Of a DNA stretch of 64,000 nucleotides, positions 34,867 to 44,706 are shown piece by piece (the first letter of the stretch is position 1; each line of letters starts with the position of its first letter). The stretch is from an uncultured Anderseniella sp. (GTDB lineage: Bacteria; Pseudomonadota; Alphaproteobacteria; Rhizobiales; Aestuariivirgaceae): the NCBI GenBank assembly GCA_947488295.1, contig CANKYU010000005.1, positions 310,001 through 374,000 of the forward strand, read 5' to 3'. Under the pieces are notes generated by a model. The model saw nothing but the letters and a program-made list of their open reading frames with translations. It was not told where the DNA came from and made no database searches. Position numbers and translations under genes: made by a program.

Positions 34867-34951
34867 GTCGCCGTGTCTCCTGTCAGCAGCAAGTGTGCAG
34901 GAGAGATGGAAACAACCGGTGGCAACTAATGCCTGTATTTAGTGAACAAAA

Positions 34952-37900
34952 TTAAGTGCCCGTAAACCCATCGGTGGTGTCGACAACCTTGATGCCGGCC
35001 GCACCCGTCACACCGTCAAGCACTGCCAGATCGACATAGTCAGCTTCGGTTCCGGGACCGTCCGCATCAAACCGGACCGTCGTGTCGGTTCCGTCATCCA
35101 CCAGTTGGACCCAGTCTTCGATCGCACTCTCACCGGGCGTGTAATCGGTATTCTCCAGCAAGGTTGACAGATCAAGCACATCATCGGTCGGTACGAAATC
35201 AGTAAGGATGAAAGGGGGGGAATTCGTCAACGCTCCATCTTGGAAGCTAAATAAATCCTCCCCATTTTCTGCGGTTTGATAAACCTCGTCCGGCACCAGA
35301 TTTACATTCGAAAACTCAAAATCATCCAAGCTGACGATATTGAGGTTCGGACCATCATCGGATCCTGTAATGTCAACGTCGATAGTTGACGTGGCTGTGT
35401 CTCCAGGATCCTCACCGTTTGCAATGGTGTAATTGAAGCTGTCAGTGACCGACTGACCATCCGTCAGCGCTTGGGTATCCTCGTCAGCGTTGTCAAGCAC
35501 ATAGCGATATGAGCCATCTTGCTTGATGAACAATGATCCATAGGTGCCTGTAATCTCGGCCTCATCACCGGTTCCACCCTCAAACACGAGGACAAGTTGA
35601 GGGGCAACGCCAGCCGAGCCACCGACAACCTTGAGCAATGCCTGCTCACCCTGATCGGCATCGCTCCATTCACCTGACACGTTTCCGATAATTTCGCTGA
35701 CACCGGTGACGCCCGATCCTGCCTCTATTATGCCCGAAGCACTTTCGGCGGCAGAGATCAGCGGCGCGTCATTGCTGCCGGTAATGTCTACGGATATGCC
35801 TGATGTCGCAGTGTCCCCTGCATCCGTCCCGTTGTTGATGGTGTAATTGAAACTATCCGTAACCGTCTCGCCATCGGTCAGGGCCTGTGTGTCTGCATCG
35901 GCGTCGTCAAGCACATAGCGATAGGTGCCGTCTGCCTTGATGAACAATGAACCATAAGTCCCGACGATCTCTGCTTCACCGGTCCCGCCGTCAAATGCGA
36001 GCACCGATTGCGCTGCAGCGCCCGCCGAACCCTGGCTAACGGCGAGCAGCGCTGCCTCGCCCTGGTCGGCGTCGCTCCAGTCACCTGATACGTCACCGAA
36101 GACTTCACCAACCCCTGCTACACCGAACCCTGCTTCAACCAGACCGGTGCCGTTCACTTCTGCTGCAGAGATCTCCGGCACATCATTGGTCCCGGTGACG
36201 GTGACAGAGATGGTGCGCTCCACGATACCGCCATTGCCGTCGTCCAGTTCGATGGTGAACGTCTCGACCTTGGTCTGTCCCTCGGCCAGATACTCCACCG
36301 CACTTGCCGCGACGGTGTACTCCCAGGTGATCACACCCCCGGTACCTGTGCCGGTCGTATCAGCGGTCACGCTGGCAGTCAGCGACCCCAGCGCCCCATC
36401 GGAAGCAACAATCTCGTCGCCGATGCCGTGCGTATCGGTCAGGTCAACGTCGGTGAAGGTGATCGTGCCGGTGTCGGTGAGATCGCCGACAGGCGTGACC
36501 AGTTCGGTCACACCGCCGGTAACGTCTCCAACAGCGACCAGCGGCACATCGTTTGTGCCGGTGACGGTGACAGAGATGGTGCGTTCCACAATACCGCCAT
36601 TGCCGTCGTCCAGCTCGATGGTGAACGTCTCGACCTTGGTCTGTCCCTCGGCCAGGTATTCCACCGCGCTTGCCGCGACGGTGTACTCCCAGGTGATCAC
36701 ACCGCCGGTGCCTGTGCCGGTCGTATCAGCGGTTACGCTGGCAGTCAGCGACCCCAGCGCCCCATCAGAAGCAACAATCTCGTCGCCGATGCTGTGTGTA
36801 TCGGTCAGGTCAACGTCCGTAAAGGTGATCGTGCCGGTATCGGTGAGATCGCCGACAGGCGTGACCAGTTCGGTAACACCGCCGATCACATCTTCAGCAG
36901 CAACCAGCGGCACATCATTGGTCCCGGTGACGGTGACAGAGATGGTGCGTTCCACAATACCGCCATTGCCGTCGTCCAGCTCGATGGTGAACGTCTCGAC
37001 CTTGGTCTGTCCCTCGGCCAGATACTCCACCGCACTTGCCGCGACGGTGTACTCCCAGGTGATCACACCCCCGGTACCTGTGCCGGTCGTATCAGCGGTC
37101 ACGCTGGCAGTCAGCGACCCCAGCGCCCCATCAGAAGCAACAATCTCGTCGCCGATGCTGTGTGTATCGGTCAGGTCAACGTCCGTGAAGGTGATCGTGC
37201 CGGTATCGGTGAGATCGCCGACAGGCGTGACCAGTTCGGTAACACCGCCGGTAACGTCTCCAACAGCGACCAGCGGCACATCATTGGTGCCGATAACGGT
37301 AATGGTTATCAGTTGCGAGGCCGTGTTTGTGTCCGATACACCACTGTCATCGGTCACGTTCACACGATAGGTCAAGGTCAGTGTCTCACCTGCCGCCAGA
37401 AAATCTATCTCCTGATCGGCAACGGAAAACTGCCACGCTATCTGTCCTGTCACAGGACCCGTGCCGGGACTTGGCGTCGGAGACGGCGCCACGGTGTAGG
37501 TCAGGTCGAGGTCGACGCTGCCCAGTTGTTCGACGTCCAAATCCGTCAATGCGCCATTGCGGTCCCAGACAGCGCTGACAAAAACTGGTGTGTCAGTCGT
37601 CTGATTGTCATGGTTGTCGGTTGAATCCACATCGCTAAATTCCACAATTCCCGATGCCGTCCTGATCGTGGCCGAATCCTGAACATCAGGATTTTCAACG
37701 ATACTGTCCTGGTGACTGGCCTGCGCGGAGATGACAACCGGTCGGTCATTGCTGCCGAATACGGTCACTTCAACCGTGTCAGAATCAGTGGAATTTCCGG
37801 GATCTGCAATCAGGTAACTGAAACTGTCTATGGCGCTTTCGCCATCTGCCAGATAATCAAACGCCGGGTTCGGGTTGTAGGTGAAATCGCCATTGGCGCT

Positions 37901-39229
37901 GATTTCGACCACCGCGCCGGAACTGAGCACAAAGGTAGTTGATCCTGTGGGGCTGATAATGCCGCCGACAAAGTCAAAGTCGACACCTTCCTCCCAGATC
38001 AGGTCTTCCCCGAAACCAACCACGCGAACGTCGAATCCTTCCGGATCCTCGTCCGGTTGGATACTGGTGTTTGAAATCACATTGCCGGCAAAAATATCAT
38101 CTTCATCGGTGAAGAAGCCGTCAAAGAAAGCTACCGGAGGATCGTCCTGGTCGGGTGTGTCAAAAACGATCTTCTGGGCAGAGGCCTGAGCAAGCGGGTT
38201 GCCGGCCAGCTCTTCGATGGTAAACGAGCTGGACAGGCTGACCAGTTGAATGTCGAGAAATGACCCCGAACCACTCTCGGACTCGAATTCACCCTGCTGA
38301 CCGCTGGCCTTGGCATATACCGCCCGGATCAATTCCAGAGCGCTGAGATCACTAAGCAGGTCCTGGTCTGTCTTCTGGACGATGATTGGCGTTTCACCGA
38401 CACCGGTGATGATCAGCTTGTTGCCGACTTCGGTCACCCTGCCGATGATTTCACCGGTCGACTTGTCGAGAACCAGGTATTCACCTGTCTTGTTGCTGTC
38501 TACATCCTGGAACAAGGACAGTTCCGTTGAACCCAGCTGGCTGTCGACCTCAGCGCCTACAGTCGTGCCGCGAATAGCCAGGACTGCAACCGGGGTTTCG
38601 ACTTTCATGTTGCCGGTCGGTGCAATCGAGCCGGCGACAAAGACAAACGCGCCCTGCACCAGATTGACCAGCATGGAAGAATCCTGTGCCTGATCGCCAT
38701 TGAACACAAACTCGTTCAACACCATGCGGGCATCGGATGTCATGGAGAACAGCGAGCCGTCTTCCAGGCTCAGGCCAAACTTCGTGTTCGGACCCGTCTC
38801 AACCACATCACCCAGATACACTTTTGTGCCTGGCGTCAGTTGCACGACACTGCCATCGGTGCGTGTCGCAACAGCGGTACCTTCCAGATGCTGGACTTCT
38901 CCAATCGGATTGCCTGCCTGGCCGGCGTTGCCGGACTGGGCGTACTGGCCGGGAAACAGCGGGCCCGCCAGCGCCTCCACAACATCTCCACTCAACATGG
39001 CGCCGTTCGGTCCGACCAGTGCAGATGCAGACCCGGTATGGAAATAACCCTCGATTGTCACCGACTTGCCATCGGAACCGGAAATTTCCAGGTCGTTACC
39101 GGAACGGGAATAATCGCCCTTAAACAGCAGGGTCGCATCGGTTATCTGAACCGGTGACCCGTCACCCGGCGCCTGCAATTGCACATGCGATGCTTTTGTG
39201 TCCGGCGAGGTAAACTGGTTAACAGCCAT
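34952..39229 (-). CDS. Large FecR-domain / VCBS-repeat type I secreted surface protein
   Basis: A 1425-residue acidic protein. Residues about 105-245 form a FecR-like domain (TPGTKVYLGDVVETGPNTKF, VLAIRGTTVGAEV). Then come cadherin/VCBS-type modules, including three 122-residue near-identical units (about 650-1017; TITFTDVDLTDTHSIGDEIV, VITWEYTVAASAVEYLAEGQ) and two of about 118 residues (GDVSGDWSDADQGEAALLAV). The end (from about 1290; DDVLDLSTLL, GPGTEADYVDLAVL) is the C-terminal target of VCA0849-type type I substrates. There are no RTX nonapeptides, no N-terminal signal and no clear LapG-type di-Ala cleavage site. The exporter genes lie directly upstream. Role in adhesion or biofilm is inference. 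Confidence 0.9.
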   Translation of the reverse strand: MAVNQFTSPDTKASHVQLQAPGDGSPVQITDATLLFKGDYSRSGNDLEISGSDGKSVTIEGYFHTGSASALVGPNGAMLSGDVVEALAGPLFPGQYAQSGNAGQAGNPIGEVQHLEGTAVATRTDGSVVQLTPGTKVYLGDVVETGPNTKFGLSLEDGSLFSMTSDARMVLNEFVFNGDQAQDSSMLVNLVQGAFVFVAGSIAPTGNMKVETPVAVLAIRGTTVGAEVDSQLGSTELSLFQDVDSNKTGEYLVLDKSTGEIIGRVTEVGNKLIITGVGETPIIVQKTDQDLLSDLSALELIRAVYAKASGQQGEFESESGSGSFLDIQLVSLSSSFTIEELAGNPLAQASAQKIVFDTPDQDDPPVAFFDGFFTDEDDIFAGNVISNTSIQPDEDPEGFDVRVVGFGEDLIWEEGVDFDFVGGIISPTGSTTFVLSSGAVVEISANGDFTYNPNPAFDYLADGESAIDSFSYLIADPGNSTDSDTVEVTVFGSNDRPVVISAQASHQDSIVENPDVQDSATIRTASGIVEFSDVDSTDNHDNQTTDTPVFVSAVWDRNGALTDLDVEQLGSVDLDLTYTVAPSPTPSPGTGPVTGQIAWQFSVADQEIDFLAAGETLTLTYRVNVTDDSGVSDTNTASQLITITVIGTNDVPLVAVGDVTGGVTELVTPVGDLTDTGTITFTDVDLTDTHSIGDEIVASDGALGSLTASVTADTTGTGTGGVITWEYTVAASAVEYLAEGQTKVETFTIELDDGNGGIVERTISVTVTGTNDVPLVAAEDVIGGVTELVTPVGDLTDTGTITFTDVDLTDTHSIGDEIVASDGALGSLTASVTADTTGTGTGGVITWEYTVAASAVEYLAEGQTKVETFTIELDDGNGGIVERTISVTVTGTNDVPLVAVGDVTGGVTELVTPVGDLTDTGTITFTDVDLTDTHGIGDEIVASDGALGSLTASVTADTTGTGTGGVITWEYTVAASAVEYLAEGQTKVETFTIELDDGNGGIVERTISVTVTGTNDVPEISAAEVNGTGLVEAGFGVAGVGEVFGDVSGDWSDADQGEAALLAVSQGSAGAAAQSVLAFDGGTGEAEIVGTYGSLFIKADGTYRYVLDDADADTQALTDGETVTDSFNYTINNGTDAGDTATSGISVDITGSNDAPLISAAESASGIIEAGSGVTGVSEIIGNVSGEWSDADQGEQALLKVVGGSAGVAPQLVLVFEGGTGDEAEITGTYGSLFIKQDGSYRYVLDNADEDTQALTDGQSVTDSFNYTIANGEDPGDTATSTIDVDITGSDDGPNLNIVSLDDFEFSNVNLVPDEVYQTAENGEDLFSFQDGALTNSPPFILTDFVPTDDVLDLSTLLENTDYTPGESAIEDWVQLVDDGTDTTVRFDADGPGTEADYVDLAVLDGVTGAAGIKVVDTTDGFTGT
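36177..37274 (-). repeat. Three tandem 366-bp VCBS repeats
   Basis: Units 36177-36542, 36543-36908 and 36909-37274 have a strict 366-base period; each begins (plus strand) at GGCACATC. They are near-identical at DNA level, with scattered third-position changes and one coding change (THGIG instead of THSIG). They are recombination substrates within the adhesin gene. Confidence 0.95.
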
Positions 39230-39363
39230 AACAGGAACTTCCCGAGCTTAAGTACTTGTTTCCCCAGCGCGAAGCACAGTACTTTACGTTACGTTGAATC
39301 ACAACCCTTGCGGGCAAAGCAATTATCAGGCCAAACACCTGATTTATTTGTCCAATCCGTCGA

Positions 39364-40680
39364 TCAGCGTTCACGAAATGCCTCTCCGGCGATTTTTCTC
39401 ACCGGTTTCAGCAGATAGTTCAAAATTGTGTGATCCCCGGTCAGAATATCAACCGATGCAACCATGCCGGGAATAATTGACAATTGTGCCTCAGGCGGGC
39501 CGATCTGGTTGGACTTTGTCCGCACAATCACACGATAAAACGATTGTCTGTCCTCATCGGTGGAACTGTCGGCGCTGATTCGCTCCACACTGCCGGCGAT
39601 GACGCCATAGACCGTGTAATCATAGGCCGACAATTTGACGTTGGCCTTCTGGCCCGGGCGGATGAATGCAACATCGCGCGGACTGATCTGCACCTCGATC
39701 AGAAGGCTTTCGTCAAGAGGCACGATCTCCACAATGTCCTTGCCCGGCGTCACGACAGCGCCCACCGAACTGACATTCAGCCGGTTCACCACACCGCGCA
39801 GAGGCGCCAGCAATGTTGTCCGGCGAACCCTGTCGCTTGCTGACTTGATTGTTTCGGTCACCACCGACAGGTCGGAGCGCACCTTGACCAGTTTTTCGCG
39901 CGCCTCGGTCCGAAATGTCTGTGCAGCGTTTGCCAGTCGCCGTTCGGCCTCCACGACAGAGGCCCGCTCACGCGGCACCCGGGCACGGACCTCGGCCAGC
40001 TGACCGGCATTTTCAGCATGCAGGCGGCGCACCTTGATCAGTTCAAGTGTCGGGATTGCGCCGCGCTTCTTGAGATTTTCGGACAGTTTCAACTCTTCGG
40101 CTGAAAACCTGTTGGACTGTTTCAGCCTCTCCTCGCGCGCTTCCAGTTCAACAAGCGTCTGCCTGGCCTGAATCAGCTGCTGTTCAAGGATGATCCTTTC
40201 GTCTGCCCGCTTTTGCTGGCGTGCAGCAAACAACGCCCGTTCACTTTCAACCTTGTCTGCGGCATCTAAGACAAGTTGGGCCGGAAACGTCAGTTCCTGC
40301 TGGCCTGTTGCCTCCGCCTGGAGACGAACCTCCTCCGCACTGAGCGCCAGCCAGCGTTGCCGGACTTCACCCAGGCGGGCTGAGAACTCGGTATCATCGA
40401 TCCGGATTAGCGGCTCGCCCTTCTCAACCGTATCGCCTTCCGAAACCAGAAACTCCCGGACAATGCCCGGTTCAAGGGTCTGAACCACCTGCAACTGGCT
40501 GGAGGGGATCACCCGGCCGGTCCCCCGGGTTACTTCCTCCACCGTCGCCCACCAAGCCCAGACCAGCAGGCTGGCCATGAGGCACAACAGGCACAAAATC
40601 AACATCCACGGCCCGCGCGAGTAGGACTGCTCGTAGGCATGTCTGGCATTCGCGGCAAATCGCAGGTCGTCGGTACGCAT
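39364..40680 (-). CDS. Type I secretion membrane-fusion protein (HlyD family)
   Basis: A 438-residue periplasmic adaptor. One membrane helix (about 26-47, WMLILCLLCLMASLLVWAWW) follows a short cytosolic tail. The lipoyl half-motifs (GRVIPSSQLQVVQTLEPGIV and LAPLRGVVNRLNVSSVGAVV) flank a long coiled coil (about 115-290). The beta-barrel and C-terminal RVIVRTKSN and GMVASVDILTG match HlyD/LapC. It links the ABC transporter to TolC. It starts on the ABC gene's stop (TGATG). Confidence 0.92.
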   Translation of the reverse strand: MRTDDLRFAANARHAYEQSYSRGPWMLILCLLCLMASLLVWAWWATVEEVTRGTGRVIPSSQLQVVQTLEPGIVREFLVSEGDTVEKGEPLIRIDDTEFSARLGEVRQRWLALSAEEVRLQAEATGQQELTFPAQLVLDAADKVESERALFAARQQKRADERIILEQQLIQARQTLVELEAREERLKQSNRFSAEELKLSENLKKRGAIPTLELIKVRRLHAENAGQLAEVRARVPRERASVVEAERRLANAAQTFRTEAREKLVKVRSDLSVVTETIKSASDRVRRTTLLAPLRGVVNRLNVSSVGAVVTPGKDIVEIVPLDESLLIEVQISPRDVAFIRPGQKANVKLSAYDYTVYGVIAGSVERISADSSTDEDRQSFYRVIVRTKSNQIGPPEAQLSIIPGMVASVDILTGDHTILNYLLKPVRKIAGEAFRER

Positions 40681-42908
40681 CAGCCAGCTCCCTTCAATTG
40701 CCGCGCCGCCGCATTCTTGTTCTGTTGCAGTTTCTTCAGAACCTCGTCCCGGGGACCATCCGCGATCAGCCTGCCGTCTTCTACCACTATCAACCTGTCA
40801 ACCAGGGCGAGCAGCGAGGCGCGATGGGTGGCGATAACCAGGGTGGTGGTTTCTCTGGGCAGCTCGGCAAGCCGCGCCATCAGATGGTTTTCGGCAGCGG
40901 TGTCCATGGCAGCGGAAGGTTCGTCCAGGAACAGGACCCTTGGCCTGCGAACCAGCAGACGCGCCAGCACGACATGATGGCGCTGGCCGCCGGAGAGGTT
41001 CCTGCCCCTTTCTGCAACCGGCGCCGCCAACCCCATGGGATGGCTCGCAACCAGTCCCTCCAGCCCTGCCAGATGAACCGCCTCCAGCACTTCGCGATCA
41101 CTGGCGTGAGGCCGACCGAGCACGATGTTTTCGCGTATCGTCCCCGAAAACAGGTGTGGTTCCTGATCCAGGTAACCAATTGCGGAGCGTACATCGCCAA
41201 CGGCATACTGGCGTGCATCCAGGCCGTCGATCAGGACGGAGCCCTCGGTAGGCGAGACCAGCGCGCCCATCAGGCGTCCGAGCGTTGATTTGCCGGATCC
41301 GATACGGCCGATCATGCCGACACGCTCTCCCGGCTGAATCGACAGGCTTACTCCCTGCAGTGCGGGCCTTGGGCTTTCGGGATAAGACAGGGACACATCG
41401 CGAAACTCGATGGCCGCGCTGCTGATAACACCACCAGCGTGTTTGTGTACGACATCATCGCGATCCAGCTTCATGAACCTGCCCAATGCCCGCAGGCTTG
41501 CGAAGGCAAACTCGGAACGCGACAACGACATGGCGATGTTTGCGAGGGGCGCAAGTATCCGACCTGCCAGAATGTTTGCAGCGATCAGGCCACCGATGGT
41601 GAGTTCGCCGGCGCCGATAAGGAACACGCCCCACACGATAATGGCGACACTGACCCCCTGCTGCACCAGGCCCGTGAAATTCAACGCGATAGAAGCCCAT
41701 AAACGGGTTGTAGCCGAAGCGCGCACCGAGGCTGCCGTGGCCTGTTCCCATTTGCCCTGCAGATACCCCTCTCCGCCCGCGGCCTTCACCGCTTCAACTC
41801 CGGTGAGGGCTTCGACCAGCATGCCGTGCCTGTTTTGCATGATGCCATGTGTCTGCTTGATCGAGCGGCTGAGCGGAATCTGCAGCAGCAGGGTCACGGC
41901 AAGTACCAGCGGCACCGCGATCAGGGGTATCAGCGCCAGACTGCCTGCCACCAGCCAGAGCACGGCAAGGAATATCCCGATGAATGCAAGATCGATGACG
42001 CCAACCAACAGCGACGACGTCAGAAATTCGCGGGCGCTCTCGAAATCCTTGATCTGGTTGGCGAGAACGCCGGACGGCGCCTTCCGGGCCGACATTCTGG
42101 CTGCCATCGCCTGTTCGAACAAGGTGGCGTTGACCCCGAGATCGACCCTTTTTCCGGCACCGTCCAGGAGCAGTCCGCGCATAAGTTTCAGGATGAAGTC
42201 GAAAACGATGGCAATGGCCACCCCTGCTGTCAGAGCCCACAGGGTCGGCATCGACTGGGTTTGAATAACCCGGTCATAGACGTTCATGATAAACAGGGGC
42301 AATGCCAGGCCGAGTATGTTGATGACCAGGGCAGCCAGCGCGACCTGGATGCCTACCGGCCAGAATTTCAGCAGCGGCGACAGCAACCAGTGCCGGGCCG
42401 GCTTTTTGGCTTCCGCGTAACCAGACGCTTCATCGGCCGATGCCGACACATAGATCACATAGTTTGCCGCCTGCTTGTCGAGCTTCTTCAGCCGAACCCG
42501 ACGCGGCGTGTCGGAAACCGCGGGAAATACGACGCGGGCGAATTTTCCAATCGGCGATATGTCGGTAACGACACAGGCATCGCCACGGTCGAACAGGACG
42601 ATGAAAGGCGCAACCAGCGCCGGTACATCTGAAGGCTTACGCTGGAATACCCGCGCTTCCATGCCGAGGTTTTGTGCGGCCCTGCCAACCAGTTCAGGTG
42701 TCAGGCGGCCGTCGACGAGCGGCAGGTTGGCACCGGCAGCGCCGGGTGAAAACGGCAGGCCAGCCTGTGCCGCGACAAACCCCAGGCAGGCCAGGACGTG
42801 ATCGGTCGCAACCGGGTCAAATCCCTCAACCCCATGACCGGCCGGCTGGTTCCGGTCATCACCGGAAGCATCGGCAGCAGGTTTGCCGGCTTTGGATCGT
42901 TGCAGCAT
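40680..42908 (-). CDS. Type I secretion ABC transporter, LapB type
   Basis: A 742-residue permease-ATPase. The N-terminal 150 residues are a C39-like domain; its DHVLACLGFVAAQAGLPFSP region lacks the peptidase Cys context, as in LapB/HlyB-type transporters that recognise rather than cut. Six TM helices span about 175-460. The ATPase has Walker A GRIGSGKSTLGRLMG (about 545), signature LSGGQRHHVVLARLL and Walker B VLFLDEPSAAMD (about 670). It precedes hlyD in the operon. The exported substrate is most likely the adhesin 1.5 kb downstream. Confidence 0.92.
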   Translation of the reverse strand: MLQRSKAGKPAADASGDDRNQPAGHGVEGFDPVATDHVLACLGFVAAQAGLPFSPGAAGANLPLVDGRLTPELVGRAAQNLGMEARVFQRKPSDVPALVAPFIVLFDRGDACVVTDISPIGKFARVVFPAVSDTPRRVRLKKLDKQAANYVIYVSASADEASGYAEAKKPARHWLLSPLLKFWPVGIQVALAALVINILGLALPLFIMNVYDRVIQTQSMPTLWALTAGVAIAIVFDFILKLMRGLLLDGAGKRVDLGVNATLFEQAMAARMSARKAPSGVLANQIKDFESAREFLTSSLLVGVIDLAFIGIFLAVLWLVAGSLALIPLIAVPLVLAVTLLLQIPLSRSIKQTHGIMQNRHGMLVEALTGVEAVKAAGGEGYLQGKWEQATAASVRASATTRLWASIALNFTGLVQQGVSVAIIVWGVFLIGAGELTIGGLIAANILAGRILAPLANIAMSLSRSEFAFASLRALGRFMKLDRDDVVHKHAGGVISSAAIEFRDVSLSYPESPRPALQGVSLSIQPGERVGMIGRIGSGKSTLGRLMGALVSPTEGSVLIDGLDARQYAVGDVRSAIGYLDQEPHLFSGTIRENIVLGRPHASDREVLEAVHLAGLEGLVASHPMGLAAPVAERGRNLSGGQRHHVVLARLLVRRPRVLFLDEPSAAMDTAAENHLMARLAELPRETTTLVIATHRASLLALVDRLIVVEDGRLIADGPRDEVLKKLQQNKNAAARQLKGAG

Positions 42909-42966
42909 TTGAGAACACCATTATCTCTCTGCGTCCGGCGGGTTTCCTGCCGTGGCAACTGTTTGT

Positions 42967-44370
42967 CTATCGAAGCGGCTGAATCACCAGATCATGATTG
43001 CCACCCAGACTGCGTGCCGGCGCAATATCACTTATTGGAACGGCTTCCTTCGGCGCCTCGACTCCGAACGTGTCCAGCAACTGTCCGGTCAGGGCCACGA
43101 CCTGGTAAATCGCAAATCGCTTGATCGCCGATGCGCTGGACAGGTCGAAGCGTACCCTGAACCTGGTATTTTCAGCATCGAGCACGTCGAGAATGCTGCG
43201 CTTGGACAACTGGTATTCGTCAAGGTATGTGCGAATGATCTTAGAGTTGCTGGCCTCCTGGCTTTTCAGCGCGGCGACACGGCCATGGCCGTTTGTGTAT
43301 TTTGCCCAGGCGGATTCGATCTGCTGAATGACTTCACGCTCACGCCTTTCCAGATCGGCCACCCGCTGCACGACACGCTCGGACAGTTCGCCGACACGGG
43401 CGGTACGGACTTTGCCGTCGTACAGACTCCAGCTCAGCACCACACCACCGCGCAATTCCCTGCTGCGGCCGGGGGTGCCGTCTATATCCTCTCCGTAGAC
43501 GGCCTCGCCTTCGAGATAGACCTGCGGATAATAGGCCGATTTGGACTGGTTGCGCTCATGTTCAGCTTCCACAATGTCCGACTTCAACGCGAGAAGTACC
43601 GAATTATTGGCCAGACCGACATTTATCGAGTTGCGCAGGCCCTTTCTGGCGTGGTTCGGAACCGGGATTGATCTGAGCTTGCCCGGGCGGCGACCGACGA
43701 CCTGGGCATAGCGGGCCTCCGCAGTCTGCAGTGCAGTGCGGATTTCGGCGTGAACAGCACGCGCGCCGGCGAGCCTCTCCTTGGTCTGATCCAGATCTGA
43801 AACCGGAGAATTACCACCTCGGTAGCGATCGTTGACCAGCGACAGTATTTCCTTGTGGCGCCTTATATTTGCGGCCGCCAGATGCAGCAGCCTGCGGTGG
43901 CGCAACACGTCAATATAGGTTTCAACGGCATCAAGCCCGACGGCTTCAGACGCCGCCAGAACCCTGAGCGCGGCAGAATCGATACGTGCTTCGGAGCGGT
44001 AAATCTGGTTCGCCCGGTCCCAGCCGTCAAACACCACCTGCCTCAGCTTTACCGAGACTTCGCGCCGGGCGCGAAGAGTGTCGTTGTTGGCGATCCCGAT
44101 CCCGAGTGGGCGGTCAATCTGTTGTGCCTGCAGGCTTGAGCTCATGCTCAATTGTGGATGCAACCGGCCGGTGGCCTGATCAAGTTCATAGTTCCGGGCC
44201 CGCCGATTGGCGCTGGCCGACTTGATGGCCGGGTTGGTGGCAACCGCGCGCCGGACCGCATCACCTAGTGTTTGCGCCTGCGCCGGGGATGTATCGGCGA
44301 ACAGGAACGCGATCGCGCACAGCACGGCTGCTGGCAGCCAGTGCCGACTATAATCTGAATAAGTACGCAT
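42967..44370 (-). CDS. TolC-family outer membrane channel protein
   Basis: A 467-residue protein with a signal peptide (AAVLCAIAFLFADTSPAQAQ, to about 33). Two repeats of the outer membrane efflux fold follow: ATNPAIKSASANRRARNYEL, LQAQQIDRPLG, then VEAEHERNQSKSAYYPQVYL and DLERREREVIQQIESAWAKY. The family is LapE/TolC. It is first in the operon, 58 bases before the ABC gene, so the exporter and substrate are co-transcribed in the order tolC-ABC-hlyD-adhesin. Confidence 0.92.
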   Translation of the reverse strand: MRTYSDYSRHWLPAAVLCAIAFLFADTSPAQAQTLGDAVRRAVATNPAIKSASANRRARNYELDQATGRLHPQLSMSSSLQAQQIDRPLGIGIANNDTLRARREVSVKLRQVVFDGWDRANQIYRSEARIDSAALRVLAASEAVGLDAVETYIDVLRHRRLLHLAAANIRRHKEILSLVNDRYRGGNSPVSDLDQTKERLAGARAVHAEIRTALQTAEARYAQVVGRRPGKLRSIPVPNHARKGLRNSINVGLANNSVLLALKSDIVEAEHERNQSKSAYYPQVYLEGEAVYGEDIDGTPGRSRELRGGVVLSWSLYDGKVRTARVGELSERVVQRVADLERREREVIQQIESAWAKYTNGHGRVAALKSQEASNSKIIRTYLDEYQLSKRSILDVLDAENTRFRVRFDLSSASAIKRFAIYQVVALTGQLLDTFGVEAPKEAVPISDIAPARSLGGNHDLVIQPLR

Positions 44371-44706
44371 TGCCCCTCAGCACTCCGCCTTAGTAAAAAA
44401 ACAAATCTCTGTAGCTGAGTAAGTTTCCTTCACTTGTGACCACGTTGATTTACCGCTCATCGACCTGCAGCCAAACAGCTGCAACGCCGAGCAGGGAATC
44501 AAGTCCAATTGTGCCTTAAATCCACCCCATAAAAGTCTGGACATTGCCATGATGCACACACTCCGGCGGATCAATCAAGTGAAATGACCGCTACGTCAAC
44601 TGAAAGCGTTAATTTTCAGTACGGTGTATCAGTGCACAGATCTGGCTACTGTGTGAAAACCCACAAACTTCAATGGGATCGGCCAGGCCCTTAATCCGTG
44701 TCCATT
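44371..44706. promoter_or_regulatory. Upstream region of the secretion operon, with a palindrome
   Basis: 336 bases without a convincing gene. It probably carries the promoter of the tolC-led operon. One clear inverted repeat is ACTGAAA (44599-44605) with TTTCAGT (44614-44620) around an 8-base centre. On the minus strand TTGACG follows directly below it, which could be a -35. This makes a regulator site plausible but unproven. Confidence 0.45.

Noticed and set aside
36147..37624. Two long plus-strand open frames (about 400 codons each) across the adhesin repeats
   Set aside because: They are antisense to the VCBS repeats and owe their length to the strict 366-base period without stops. The encoded Ser/Val/Pro-rich or Arg/Asp-rich repeats match no protein type, and the minus frame has clear domains.
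44377..44574. 65-codon minus-strand frame upstream of the tolC-like gene
   Set aside because: Composition is not protein-like for this genome, there is no family wording and no good ribosome-binding site; it overlaps the expected promoter.
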